A stretch of DNA of 64,000 nucleotides from an uncultured Saprospiraceae bacterium (GCA_937941095.1 CALDYJ010000085.1:1-64000); one strand, 5' to 3'; shown: positions 34,602 through 44,629, counted from the stretch's first letter. Notes: a model not told the origin generated them from the letters alone. Translations and numbers: made by a program.

Positions 34602-37600
34602 GTTCTTTGCACTTAGCATCAACTGTCCATTTACAATTTTTCTTTCAGCTAATATTTGATAAAAATACATGCCTGGAGTCAGGTCATTCAAAATCAAATC
34701 CATTCTTTCATTGACCTTAAAACTTTTTACCTTTTCACCTTCGCTGTTGTAAAGGTTAAATTCAAAAACTCCAATTCCTTCAGAGCTAATACTTAAAGCA
34801 CTTCCGATTTCAAGGGGATTGGGATATAAGCTAAGGTGACTCTTTTGCTTATTATCCAAGCTTGTGCTTAATGGTTCTTCTTGTCTAAGAATGTTTTCTC
34901 TACAAATTGAAAACTGCCCCATGCCAGGAGAAATGTTTTTAAACTCAGCGCCTCCTTTTTTACCTTGCCATACTTGATTTGCTTGACCTACATTTGTCCA
35001 AGTATCTTGCTCATCATTAAACTTTCTATTGTACAAATTAAAACCTCGAGGAAAGTACTCTTCATTTTCGAGAACATTCGGTGATCTTAAAGTAAAATTT
35101 AAGATGGTAGAAGGTTCATCAGTGAATTGATGGATTACCCAATACCCATCGTCAGCAAATCTATTAGGGTAAACATCGGGATCAACTTCAATATGACTTA
35201 CTACAACATCTCCATTTGGTGCATTCTCAAAATCAACTTTTGCTTTCCGATCAATAAAAAATTGAGTTCCGGCATCTTCTACAAATTTTGACTGTGCGCT
35301 TCCTCCTCCTACTGGAGCATTTGAAATTTGTTTTCTAGCATCCCCGTTTACATTTGCATGGGAGCCACCAATTCGATCTGAGACATTACTAACTTCCGCA
35401 TTAAATTGATAATACAATTTGAGGTTTTCATCCAAGGAATTTTTGGTAAGATGCATACTTTCTCTAATCTCTTGCTCTGTTAAAGATTTATTCCAAATTG
35501 AAACTTCATCCATCATTCCATTATAATTTCTACTTTCCCAAGCAAGGTATGATCCAATGTAATAGAAAGCAGCATCATAATCCTTTTGTCCTAAATCAAA
35601 GGTATGTTTTCTCCCAACACCATTTAAGTATAAGGTTACACCATCTTCTTCTGCGACCAATGCAACATGAGACCACTCATCTTCTGGAACAAATAGTCCG
35701 CTACTCCAATACCATTGACCACCAGCCCAATGATAAGCTAATTCCATACCTGGCCTAAAATTCAGTCCAAATGCACCTTCTTGATCTCCCATTATTATAC
35801 CTGTATAATCGTTTTGTATACCATTAGGCTTAATCCAGGTAGAAAATGTTAAAGCTTTGCTTGTACCCATGTTTGACAACCTTGTTGTTAGGTAAGCACC
35901 ATCCGATGTCAAGTCTTCTGCTAAACCAGGAACTCTTTCTGGATCACAATCAGAAGTAACGCTTATAAAATCTTCTATCGTCTGAGAATCTTCTCCGTGG
36001 ACATTGCTAATACTTAAACTTACTGAATAAAGACCAGGAGTTTGATATTGAATTTTAGGGTGTTGTTCACTAGAATATTCTGGAGTGCCTCCAGGAAAAT
36101 GCCATTCCCAAGTTGCATTATCTAATTTCATTGCTGAGTGGTCTATAAATTGAACTTCATCACGTGTACAATAGGATATCAATCTATCCGCGGAAATTTG
36201 TGCTTGAGGTTTTGTCACTTCATATAGGTCAGCCTCATGAACACTTCTATTTGTGCCATTTCTAATTTTTCCTTCTGCGTAGTAGGGGATTAATTTTGTT
36301 GAGAAAGTACTAACAGGCAACGCATTGTTGTAAAGCACCCAATCGTCCATTAAATCATTACGATAATAAACTGCTCTTCTAGTTCCTAAATAAATTCCTC
36401 CTTTGGTTCCTCTTTGGTGTTCTATATTCGATAAATGTTCACCATCTAACATTGGAGTACTTAAGTTCTCCCATTGTTCGCCACCATCTAAAGATTTAAA
36501 AACTTTATTTCCATCTAAAGAGTTATATCCACCTGATTGTGGCGTTCTAGCTATCCAAATTTTCATAGGGTCTTCTCCACTTATCGCTACGTCTATTGGA
36601 GGCCAAACTCCCCCTTCAAATAGATTAGCTGGTGTAATGTTAGTCCAAGTAAGCCCTCCATCTAATGATCTGTATATTTTCTTTTCGCCCCACCAATCTA
36701 TGAAAGTACAAGCATAAATCACCTCTGGATTTGTTCTAGATACTTCGATGTTTGTAACAGACTCTCCAAAGTCGTATAATAAATCCCAAGAGCTTCCGTC
36801 ATCGTAAGTTTTCCAAATCCCTGTTTCAAAACCTGTCCATGAAATGTTATAACACATTGGATGAAAAGCAATGTTGCTAGATTCTCCAACTATGTAAGAA
36901 GCGTTTGGTTTTTTACCATAAGTTAATCCAATAAAAGGTTTAGTTCGATCTCCCGGCAATTCTCTTTTTCCTCCATCATCATAGACAATTCTATTGTTTC
37001 CTACATTCACAAAACCTCTAATATTATCCCCTCCTCTTGTAGAAAGCCAACCATTTTCATAAACATCATTATCTTTTAATAAGGTGCCATTGTGATAAGT
37101 GCCTCCAAGCATTACTTGTCCATCGTGAAAACCTGCTCCAAAACCCCAAAAATCTGTTCCAGCTATCCCTTTCATTTTTCTTTGAAAAGTAGCTGCGTTA
37201 TCATTTGAATAGAAAATGCCTCCATCACAGGCAACCCACAATTCATCTCCTATGTATCTAATATCATGTATATCAGCATGAACATAATTTGCATTTCCAG
37301 ATTGTGACCATTTTGATGGGCAAACAAAACTTTCTCCACCATCTTCCGAAATCCAAAGATTGACCCCAGCGACAAAAACTTTATTTTCATCAATTGGCGA
37401 GACATCTAAAGCTAAATCATAATAATATTGCCCCCCATCATCGGAACCGTCTTGCGCCCAAGCCATCATGTTAATGTTGCTTCCTGCAGCAGCAGGCCCT
37501 CCTGGTTCTAAACCACAACATTTGAAAGTCCAAGATTCGCCTTGATCTTCGCTGACGTATATTCCAAATAGACCACTTCCTCCATTTACATTACCAGTTG

Positions 37601-39335
37601 ATAAAGCATATATCTTATTTGGGTTAGCTGCCGTCACAGCAATCTCAGTTCTTTTTTGTTCTTCATCGGCTTCAAGATTAGAGCTGATACAAACCATCTT
37701 CCCCCCAGATTCCCAAAGAGAATTTCCTGAAATCATGCCATCTACGTCTCCTTCCATATCTATGACCATAGATCCAGATGAAGCATTCAATGGCCAATAA
37801 TGCTCTAAAGCATTTCTTTCAGGGTGAGAATTATTTAATGCATAGCATGCATTATCTTCTATCGTACTTTGTGCAAGAGCCCTATCCCAAATTCTTAAGT
37901 CACTAATTGAGCCGTTAAAAAAATGAGTATATGAGGTAGTTCCATCTTGTCCTATTACTAGATTAAAATTTCCATTAGAGGTAGAAACTGGATCTAATAG
38001 CGTTGATGTTTCTGCCAATAGTGTACCATCTTGATAAATCCTTTTATTGCCATTTGCATCAAATGAAACGGCCAAATGATGCCAAGCTCCATCAGCGATT
38101 TGACCACCCTCTAAATCTACCCTTGAACTACCTGTTCCAATATTGAATTTCCAAGATCCATTTTCTAAAGCAGAAATTATAAAGCCTTTATTGAATCCAT
38201 TATTCCAATTTTTATTAGATACAATTGCAGGGTCACCGCTTATGTTTTCGCATTTAACTTTTAACTCTATCGTAAAATCTTCAAAATCTCCCATTCCTAA
38301 TGGAACATTTTCGTCCATTTCAACATATGCATTCTCGAGAGTCAAGCCATCTAATTCATCACTTGAAGCTGAGTCTTCAATTCCTGGCCATCCATCTCCT
38401 TTTAAGGTAAAAGTTTCTCCTCCATCAATCGATTTATAAAATTCAGTTCTATTAGCTGCTTGTTTGATCAAATAAATGATGGATGGATCACTTGGATGAA
38501 ACTCTAATTCTTGAAAAGATCCACTCAAAATTTTTGTCCAAGAAGTTCCGCCATCCATGCTTCTAAAAATTCCTCTTTGAGAACTTAAAAATATTTTTTG
38601 ATTGTTCTGCGGACACATCACTATATCATTTGCATTATGAGTCTCAGCATTAATTACTTCATCTTCTATTTGAGTCCATGAAAGTCCTCCGTCTATGGAT
38701 TTATAAACGGCACCTCCAGCTCGGTTAAAGAAAACGACATCAGGGTTTTCGTGATCAATTTCTATGGAGCGAATTCCATTAACCATCATATCTCTTGTCA
38801 TGAGCTCCCAAGTATCTCCACGATTAGTACTTTTCCACAAACCGGCTGTTGCAGTTCCAGCATATAAAATGGATGGATTTGATTTTGATTGCTCTACGGT
38901 ATAAACATGAGCTGCTCCAGATGCATATGATCTACCTTCCGCTTCTTTATCAAAATCTATTGGCCCCAAACAAGTCCACTCGCCATTATTCGATCTTGAA
39001 TTTCTAGCTGTTAAGCTTCTTGTTAGGTACGCTTGCTCTTCTGCTTCTGCAATATCTTTAGAAACTTTTTCAAAAACGAGACCATTTACATCTCTCTGCA
39101 AACTCCTCATCCATCTTTTATAATATTGGGTATGTCCGTTTTTTAGGAAGGCATTATTTTTATAGTAGTCTTTATATGCTTTTGCCACAAGACCAGGATC
39201 TGGATTTTCGCTGTACATTAAAGTAAGCCATTGCGGAGCTTCTTGATCATTAATGCTATATTTTAATTCTTGTTCTTGAGCGTTTAAGCTTGTTATTATA
39301 AAGAGAAGGAAAAAAGTATTAAATATTAATTTCAT
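34599..39335 (-). CDS. Giant secreted T9SS protein: sortilin-like propeller, two LamG, PKD
   Basis: 1578 aa. Signal peptide 1-20 (FFLLFIITSLNAQ). Sortilin/BNR-like blades with the S-x-D-G-G-x-T/S-W signature start at about 155 (KSTNRGDTW, KSIDGGLSW, RSMDGGTSW, KSIDGGETF) and resume from about 565 to 1010 (SEDQGESW, KTYDDGSSW, RSLDGGLTW, KSLDGGEQW). A LamG jelly-roll sits at about 328-545, inside the blade series. A PKD domain at about 1041-1125 is followed by a second LamG (about 1140-1310) and a T9SS CTD (about 1492-1578, LYPNPLEIG). Probably a surface-bound carbohydrate- or protein-binding factor; no catalytic motif is recognised. Confidence 0.85.
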   Translation of the reverse strand: MKLIFNTFFLLFIITSLNAQEQELKYSINDQEAPQWLTLMYSENPDPGLVAKAYKDYYKNNAFLKNGHTQYYKRWMRSLQRDVNGLVFEKVSKDIAEAEEQAYLTRSLTARNSRSNNGEWTCLGPIDFDKEAEGRSYASGAAHVYTVEQSKSNPSILYAGTATAGLWKSTNRGDTWELMTRDMMVNGIRSIEIDHENPDVVFFNRAGGAVYKSIDGGLSWTQIEDEVINAETHNANDIVMCPQNNQKIFLSSQRGIFRSMDGGTSWTKILSGSFQELEFHPSDPSIIYLIKQAANRTEFYKSIDGGETFTLKGDGWPGIEDSASSDELDGLTLENAYVEMDENVPLGMGDFEDFTIELKVKCENISGDPAIVSNKNWNNGFNKGFIISALENGSWKFNIGTGSSRVDLEGGQIADGAWHHLAVSFDANGNKRIYQDGTLLAETSTLLDPVSTSNGNFNLVIGQDGTTSYTHFFNGSISDLRIWDRALAQSTIEDNACYALNNSHPERNALEHYWPLNASSGSMVIDMEGDVDGMISGNSLWESGGKMVCISSNLEADEEQKRTEIAVTAANPNKIYALSTGNVNGGSGLFGIYVSEDQGESWTFKCCGLEPGGPAAAGSNINMMAWAQDGSDDGGQYYYDLALDVSPIDENKVFVAGVNLWISEDGGESFVCPSKWSQSGNANYVHADIHDIRYIGDELWVACDGGIFYSNDNAATFQRKMKGIAGTDFWGFGAGFHDGQVMLGGTYHNGTLLKDNDVYENGWLSTRGGDNIRGFVNVGNNRIVYDDGGKRELPGDRTKPFIGLTYGKKPNASYIVGESSNIAFHPMCYNISWTGFETGIWKTYDDGSSWDLLYDFGESVTNIEVSRTNPEVIYACTFIDWWGEKKIYRSLDGGLTWTNITPANLFEGGVWPPIDVAISGEDPMKIWIARTPQSGGYNSLDGNKVFKSLDGGEQWENLSTPMLDGEHLSNIEHQRGTKGGIYLGTRRAVYYRNDLMDDWVLYNNALPVSTFSTKLIPYYAEGKIRNGTNRSVHEADLYEVTKPQAQISADRLISYCTRDEVQFIDHSAMKLDNATWEWHFPGGTPEYSSEQHPKIQYQTPGLYSVSLSISNVHGEDSQTIEDFISVTSDCDPERVPGLAEDLTSDGAYLTTRLSNMGTSKALTFSTWIKPNGIQNDYTGIIMGDQEGAFGLNFRPGMELAYHWAGGQWYWSSGLFVPEDEWSHVALVAEEDGVTLYLNGVGRKHTFDLGQKDYDAAFYYIGSYLAWESRNYNGMMDEVSIWNKSLTEQEIRESMHLTKNSLDENLKLYYQFNAEVSNVSDRIGGSHANVNGDARKQISNAPVGGGSAQSKFVEDAGTQFFIDRKAKVDFENAPNGDVVVSHIEVDPDVYPNRFADDGYWVIHQFTDEPSTILNFTLRSPNVLENEEYFPRGFNLYNRKFNDEQDTWTNVGQANQVWQGKKGGAEFKNISPGMGQFSICRENILRQEEPLSTSLDNKQKSHLSLYPNPLEIGSALSISSEGIGVFEFNLYNSEGEKVKSFKVNERMDLILNDLTPGMYFYQILAERKIVNGQLMLSAKN

Positions 39336-39397
39336 GTCTAATATAGTTGCATTGTAAGATACAAAGAACTCTATTAATAGTAAAATTATTCAATTTG

Positions 39398-40828
39398 CTA
39401 AAATTCGAATTTTACAAGCTTTAGTTTATTACGAAACTGGCTAGGGACCACGATTGTATTAGCGGCAATTTGTAAAGAGTCCTTAATCCTGAGCTTTACT
39501 TCTAAGTCTCTAGTATTTAAAATAGCTCTACGTTTGTATTCACCATTGCCTTTAAGGCTAAATTCACTGACCGTGCTTTGGCTCCTAATTTCATCATTGA
39601 ATAGAATGTTCAAACTAGAACTGGTTTTAACTGGATAAAAAGAAGAGAAAACGGCTTCATCATCGAAGGAAAATTGTTTTTTATGTATAATGTTTGTCCA
39701 GTGCTCAGATCCATCAGGGTGTATGGATACTAAAAACAATTCTTCAAAATAATAATCTGCTCTAAACAAAACATCTGTTCGATGATTACCATTAGGGGAT
39801 TGTCTGTTTTTTCTTTTTATTTTTTCTCCAATCAAAAGTATGCCTCCATCTCGTCTAAGAATGATTTCTTGAACCTGCCCATCTATCATTCCAGTTTTTT
39901 TATTGATGGATTTTTTATTTAAGTATTCTTTTAAAAATTCTTCATCGAAAGAATTATAAGCTAAAGTGTAATTTTCTTTATTATCAATAGGCACACTTAA
40001 ATAGTAATAGCCTTTTGCACGTACTACATTTTTCTCTGCAAAAAGCCCACCTGCTGTAATTCTATTGTTTAAATTATCTATTTTAAATTTTGAGTAGTAA
40101 TTCTTTTTTTCCTCAAACTCAATTTTAAACTGATCCAGTTCTTGATCGTTTTGGCCGGAATAACAAATTAAAAAATAGGGGTTTTTTCTTTGGGAAAAAC
40201 CAGTAGATTTTTCAATGATTGCATAGAAGTCTCCTTTGTTATCAACCAACATTTCTGCTAAATCATAAAAAAGATCAACTTCTAAATTTTCATAATAAGT
40301 GTCTTTTACTAGGCTTAGGCTGTCGTTATCAACAACCAATATTTTCAATTCATCTTTTGCTTCGACACTGTAAAAAAGTAATTTGTTTTCATTCTCTGAT
40401 ACGACAAGCTCAAAATCTGGAGTGTCATAAATCCCATCTTTAACATATAATGTTTTAGACTCTATCAACTCAGATTTAATGTTGTATTTCTCTACATTAA
40501 AATAGAATTTGTTTTTTTTCTTAGCGGTATAAAATATATTAAAATGTTTCTTCCCGTTTGGTAAAACATCTATGATGTCAACACTTTTAAAATCGAATTC
40601 AAATTCAATGTTATCAACAGGAAGCATCATTTTGTCATAAGTGTGCATTCTGTATTCGTTATCCATGTCTCTAAACAAAACAAACTTGTCTTCAAATTCT
40701 CCAACTAAAAAGTAAGCTTTGTCATTTCTTAGTATGAGATCTTCTGTCATACTAACAGTTTGAGCTTTAGATTCAATAAAGAACAACACAAAACAAAGGC
40801 TGACGAATATGAGTTTAGAATTTTTCAT
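39398..40828 (-). CDS. Exported protein of unknown function
   Basis: 476 aa with a signal peptide (KLIFVSLCFVLFFIESKAQ). The mature part is rich in beta-strand-like alternation and aromatic residues (KFVLFRDMDNEYRMHTYDKMM, KKHFNIFYTAKKKNKFYFNVEKYN, RAKGYYYLSVPIDNKENYTLAY), suggestive of a beta-propeller, but no standard motif or sorting domain is seen. It begins 1 nt after the stop of the MORN-repeat gene, so both are translated from one mRNA. Probably periplasmic. I do not recognise the family. Confidence 0.65.
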   Translation of the reverse strand: MKNSKLIFVSLCFVLFFIESKAQTVSMTEDLILRNDKAYFLVGEFEDKFVLFRDMDNEYRMHTYDKMMLPVDNIEFEFDFKSVDIIDVLPNGKKHFNIFYTAKKKNKFYFNVEKYNIKSELIESKTLYVKDGIYDTPDFELVVSENENKLLFYSVEAKDELKILVVDNDSLSLVKDTYYENLEVDLFYDLAEMLVDNKGDFYAIIEKSTGFSQRKNPYFLICYSGQNDQELDQFKIEFEEKKNYYSKFKIDNLNNRITAGGLFAEKNVVRAKGYYYLSVPIDNKENYTLAYNSFDEEFLKEYLNKKSINKKTGMIDGQVQEIILRRDGGILLIGEKIKRKNRQSPNGNHRTDVLFRADYYFEELFLVSIHPDGSEHWTNIIHKKQFSFDDEAVFSSFYPVKTSSSLNILFNDEIRSQSTVSEFSLKGNGEYKRRAILNTRDLEVKLRIKDSLQIAANTIVVPSQFRNKLKLVKFEF

Positions 40829-40829
40829 T

Positions 40830-42122
40830 TTACTTTCGATAATCTAAAATGTTTATTGGTTCATTCATGAGCTCCACTGTTTCAAGTGCATTATTGATCA
40901 TTTTTTCTACTTTCATTTTTTCATCTGAATTTGTGTGGACCGTATGCAAGCTTAGCACTTTGTCTTTACAAATTAGTGAAATATAGTATTCATGTTGTGC
41001 TGTTCTTGCCTTTTGTTCTGTCGCTTTGCTGTCAGGTGATATAAAATCCCAGGACAAATAATCTAAATTATTTACATTTTTTCCAAAAGATGAATTTATT
41101 TCAATGGAACTATTAGCATCAGATTCTATGTGTTTCTTGACAAAGCCCATATAGGCATCAAGGTTTTCTTTAGGGCTAGATTTTTCATCTAAGCCAAGCT
41201 TAAAAAGTGGAGTAATAAATATTTTAAGCATCATACCATCCACTGTGTATGTTATGTCTTTTGAAGCATCCACATAATTTTCTGAACCCTGTCCTTTTAC
41301 ATGCAATAAAAAATTACTCCCTAAAGAGTTGTGTATTTCATAATACCCATTTGAACTTTTAATGCTTCCACTTCCATAATCATATTCTTTGACTAGCGTT
41401 CCATTTTCGTATACACGCTTTCCTGTCACTCTACCACTTTTAGCAAAATATACATTCTCCCCATAAGGTTCGCCTTCCTTATAAGTGCCTGCAGATTTTT
41501 TTTGGCCTTCTGGATACCATTCGAGTAGTTCACCATTTAACTTTCCATCTGTATAAATCGACTCCATTTTTACTTGGCCGTTTTCGTACCAATTGACAAC
41601 TCTGCCGTTAGCTTTACCATTTTTATATTCAATAAGTTGATCTTTTTTACCCCCGAGATACCACCAATAATGATCACCTTCTTCTTTACCATTATCAAAG
41701 TAGCCTTCTGACATTTTGTGTCCTTTTTTGTGCCATTCTGTACAGACACCATGAGGAACTCCATTAAGGTATGAAACCTCGAGTTTTTGTACCCCCGATG
41801 TGTACCATTGTTTTTCTACCCCAACCTTGATACCCATTTCGTAGGAGATCTCTGAAGTCTTTTGACCATTCTTCCCCCATTCTTTATAAATCCCATTAAT
41901 TTTTCCTTCTTTAATTGGAAACTCGACCTTCTTTTTCCCACTAGGATATTTTTCAAAGGCAGTTCCAGAATAGGGGCCAACAGTATTTGGTTGGAAGAAA
42001 AGACCTTTAATAATGTCTAATTCGTGGTAATCAATTTTTTTCTTTTGTTGGCCTGAAAGACTAGGAATTTGAAAGACTGCTAATAAACAAGCAAATATTA
42101 TACTTTGTATAAAAAACTTCAA
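40830..42122 (-). CDS. Exported MORN_2-repeat (YwqK-like) protein
   Basis: 430 aa with a signal peptide (FFIQSIIFACLLAVFQIPSLSGQ). From about residue 57 to 245 there are eight tandem units of about 24 residues with the pattern W-Y-x-x-G-x-K-x-x-E-x-x-Y-x-x-G-x-x-x-G, typical of the MORN_2/YwqK antitoxin-like repeats. The C-terminal half (about 255-430) is a separate domain with no recognised family. Despite database naming, nothing indicates a toxin-antitoxin pair here. A minus-strand TAATTTTG box at 42151-42158 may be the promoter of a run continuing to the 476-aa and 1578-aa genes. Confidence 0.75.
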   Translation of the reverse strand: MKFFIQSIIFACLLAVFQIPSLSGQQKKKIDYHELDIIKGLFFQPNTVGPYSGTAFEKYPSGKKKVEFPIKEGKINGIYKEWGKNGQKTSEISYEMGIKVGVEKQWYTSGVQKLEVSYLNGVPHGVCTEWHKKGHKMSEGYFDNGKEEGDHYWWYLGGKKDQLIEYKNGKANGRVVNWYENGQVKMESIYTDGKLNGELLEWYPEGQKKSAGTYKEGEPYGENVYFAKSGRVTGKRVYENGTLVKEYDYGSGSIKSSNGYYEIHNSLGSNFLLHVKGQGSENYVDASKDITYTVDGMMLKIFITPLFKLGLDEKSSPKENLDAYMGFVKKHIESDANSSIEINSSFGKNVNNLDYLSWDFISPDSKATEQKARTAQHEYYISLICKDKVLSLHTVHTNSDEKMKVEKMINNALETVELMNEPINILDYRK

Positions 42123-42150
42123 TTCTATTAATTTTAGATTTATAATCTTA

Positions 42151-42158
42151 CAAAATTA
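42151..42158 (-). promoter_or_regulatory. Candidate -7 box for MORN-repeat operon
   Basis: The minus strand reads TAATTTTG, a match to TAnnTTTG, 29 nt before the start codon. No clear -33 TTG lies at the expected spacing. Confidence 0.35.
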
Positions 42159-42221
42159 AACGAATGTGACTAAAAAGAAATTATAATCTAGCATTATACT
42201 AAAAGAATTAAATCTTTAAGT

Positions 42222-42680
42222 CTAATCGGGTAGCTGACTTTTAAAGGCTATCCACTCCAGTAATTGTAAAATTTCTTCATCTGTTAGTGTTGGAAATATC
42301 GTCATTTCGATGTTTGAATAGTTAGAAATTTCTATTGCCTTTGGATGATTTTTAGCCTTTAAGGCAGGAGCGTTTTTAATCCAATCAAAAAGATCACTTT
42401 TAGGATAAGCTGACCACCTTTCTTCTGCCCCTTTCAAAGGTGGGCCTAGAAGTTTATCTTTCATGTTTTTATGGTGGCAAGAAGCACAATGAGCTTTGAA
42501 TAAATTTTTTCCATCTTTCAACGATTGACTTAATTTAGTTCCTTCATTTTTGTTTGTAGCATGATCAGAGGCTATCAATTCTGCATGGTACTCTAGTCTG
42601 AGTAGTGTCTTTGGAGCTGAGCAAATTTCATAAAAGAAGACAAAACAAGCGAGATAAATTAAATAGCTTAATGTTCTCAT
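42222..42680 (-). CDS. Exported monohaem cytochrome c
   Basis: 152 aa. Signal or anchor helix at 5-20. Haem motif C65-A-S-C-H69 (FKAHCASCH), GPPLKG after it and a probable axial Met126 in NIEMTIFPTLTDEEI, the usual arrangement of class I cytochrome c. It carries electrons in the periplasm; the partner is not visible. It appears monocistronic, 99 nt upstream of the MORN-repeat gene on the same strand. Confidence 0.85.
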   Translation of the reverse strand: MRTLSYLIYLACFVFFYEICSAPKTLLRLEYHAELIASDHATNKNEGTKLSQSLKDGKNLFKAHCASCHHKNMKDKLLGPPLKGAEERWSAYPKSDLFDWIKNAPALKAKNHPKAIEISNYSNIEMTIFPTLTDEEILQLLEWIAFKSQLPD

Positions 42681-42827
42681 AAACCAGATTTTATATCCCT
42701 AAGTTAGCCCATCGGTTAAATTAAAGCCAGCATTAAATGATGAACTGTTTAATCATCTTGTTGAAATGTAATTTTCAACTAAAAATGGATCTACTTAATT
42801 TAAAATCAATTTAATTGAAAATGAGCC

Positions 42828-42857
42828 TTGCATTCATAAAGAGAATCTCTAGTTTTG
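42828..42857 (+). promoter_or_regulatory. Consensus Bacteroidota promoter for ftcD
   Basis: TTG at 42828-42830, a 19-bp spacer, then TAGTTTTG at 42850-42857. This is an exact match to the TTG-N19-TAnnTTTG layout of Bacteroidota sigma-A promoters. Transcription would start near 42863, just before the ATG at 42876, and it excludes the in-frame TTG at 42855 as a start. Confidence 0.75.
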
Positions 42858-42875
42858 CAGAACAATAGAATAGAA

Positions 42876-44570
42876 ATGAATAAAAGACAACTTATAGAAT
42901 GCGTACCTAATTTTAGTGAAGGACAAGATTTAAGCATCATCAAAGAAATCACAGACGAAATCGAAAAAGTAGATGGTGTAAAACTATTGGATGTTGATCC
43001 AGGTGCTGCTACAAATAGAACTGTAGTTACTTTTGTTGGTGAACCAGAACCAGTTATAGAAGCAGCATTTAGAGCCATCAAGAAAGCATCTGAACTTATC
43101 GACATGAGCAAGCACAAAGGAGAACATCCTCGGATGGGAGCAACGGATGTTTGTCCATTAGTTCCTGTCGCTAACATCTCCATGGAAGAAACAGCCAAAT
43201 ATGCCCATAAACTTGCGGAAAGAGCAGGAAGCGAGTTAGACATTCCATTTTATATGTATGAATCTGCCGCTACAAAAAAAGATAGAAAAAACCTTGCAAT
43301 CGTTAGAGCTGGAGAATACGAAGGTCTTCCTCAAAAATTAAAAAAAGCCAATTGGAAGCCAGATTATGGACCTGCTCGATTTAATAGTAAATCAGGGGCA
43401 ACAGCAATTGGAGCTCGAGATTTTTTAGTCGCTTACAACATCAACTTGAATACCACCTCTGTGAGAAGAGCAAATTCTATTGCTTTCGACATTAGAGAAA
43501 AAGGTAGATTAAAAAGAAAAGGAGGAAAGGTCAATGGTGCCATTCTAAAAAACAAAAAAGGAGACCCTTTAAGACAAAAAGGTTCTTGTAAATCGGTAAA
43601 AGCAATCGGTTGGTTTATTGAGGAATATGGAGTGGCACAAATATCCATGAATTTAACCAACTTAAATGACACTTCTTTACATAAAGCTTTTGAAGAAACA
43701 AGAAAAAGTGCAAACAAAAGAGGCCTGAGAGTAACTGGTTCTGAATTGGTAGGTTTAGTTCCTTTAAAGGTTCTTTTAGATGCAGGAAAGTATTTCTTAA
43801 GCTTACAGAAAAGATCTATTGGTGTATCTGAAAGTGAATTGATAAAAATAGCGGTAAAGTCTTTGGGACTAGACGAACTTGGACCGTTTGACCCTCAAAA
43901 GAAAATCATAGAATATCAATTAAGAGACAATAATCTTTCTCCATTATTAAGCATGGACTTGCAAGATTTTGCTGATGAAACTGCTTCTGAAAGTCCAGCT
44001 CCTGGAGGAGGATCCATAGCAGCATACGTTGGAGCACTTGGCATTTCTCTGGGAACCATGGTAGCAAATTTATCTTCACATAGAAAAGTCTGGGACAGCA
44101 GATGGGAAGAGTTTTCTAAATGGGCCAACCAAGGTCAAGAATTAAAAGATCAGTTGCTAAAGATGGTAGATGAAGACACAAATTCTTTTAACGGAATAAT
44201 TGCCGCCATTCGTTTACCAAAATCAAATGAAGCAGAAAAAACCATTCGAGCTAAAGCAATTCAAGACGCCACTAAGCATGCCATCGAAGTGCCTTTAAAA
44301 GTAATGGAACTCAGTTTGGAATCTTTTAATGTATTAAAAGGTATGGCGAAAACAGGAAATCCTAATTCTATTTCAGATGCAGGAGTTGGTGCTCTTTGTG
44401 CAAGGGCTGCTGTAAGAGGAGCTTATTTAAATGTTATGATCAATTCTGGTGACTTAGATGACAAAAAATACGTCACTAGTATTTCAAAGAAAGCTGGAAA
44501 AATGGTCAAACTGGCTGATAAAGAAGAAGCTGAAGTATTGAAATTAGTAAATAAAGCTTTAGGAATTTAG
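42876..44570 (+). CDS. ftcD: Glutamate formimidoyltransferase / formimidoyltetrahydrofolate cyclodeaminase
   Basis: 564 aa from the ATG at 42876 (MNKRQLIECVPNFSEG). The formiminotransferase part covers about residues 1-325 (ECVPNFSEGQD, HKGEHPRMGATDVCPLVP, GARDFLVAYNINL, GSELVGLVPLKVLLDA). The cyclodeaminase part covers about 355-564 (DETASESPAPGGGSIAAYVGALG and the helical bundle that follows). The fused enzyme ends histidine degradation by moving the formimino group to tetrahydrofolate and releasing ammonia. hutH, hutU and hutI are not in the window. A strong consensus promoter precedes it. Confidence 0.95.
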   Translation: MNKRQLIECVPNFSEGQDLSIIKEITDEIEKVDGVKLLDVDPGAATNRTVVTFVGEPEPVIEAAFRAIKKASELIDMSKHKGEHPRMGATDVCPLVPVANISMEETAKYAHKLAERAGSELDIPFYMYESAATKKDRKNLAIVRAGEYEGLPQKLKKANWKPDYGPARFNSKSGATAIGARDFLVAYNINLNTTSVRRANSIAFDIREKGRLKRKGGKVNGAILKNKKGDPLRQKGSCKSVKAIGWFIEEYGVAQISMNLTNLNDTSLHKAFEETRKSANKRGLRVTGSELVGLVPLKVLLDAGKYFLSLQKRSIGVSESELIKIAVKSLGLDELGPFDPQKKIIEYQLRDNNLSPLLSMDLQDFADETASESPAPGGGSIAAYVGALGISLGTMVANLSSHRKVWDSRWEEFSKWANQGQELKDQLLKMVDEDTNSFNGIIAAIRLPKSNEAEKTIRAKAIQDATKHAIEVPLKVMELSLESFNVLKGMAKTGNPNSISDAGVGALCARAAVRGAYLNVMINSGDLDDKKYVTSISKKAGKMVKLADKEEAEVLKLVNKALGI

Positions 44571-44629
44571 CACAATTTTGGCAATACAAATTAAGTTAAA
44601 TACAGGGATAAGTCTAAAATTATAAGCTC

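Noticed and set aside
41392-42000. Tandem DNA repeat or CRISPR-like array
   Set aside because: The periodicity is protein-level MORN repeats of about 24 residues; DNA units are divergent and there are no identical repeats with unique spacers.
40830-42122. Toxin-antitoxin system suggested by YwqK/MORN_2 naming
   Set aside because: The product is exported, and no toxin-like partner is adjacent; the 1-nt neighbour is an unknown exported protein.
42855-42875. In-frame TTG at 42855 as an upstream start of ftcD
   Set aside because: It lies inside the -7 box TAGTTTTG, upstream of the expected transcription start; the ATG at 42876 gives the family's usual N-terminus.
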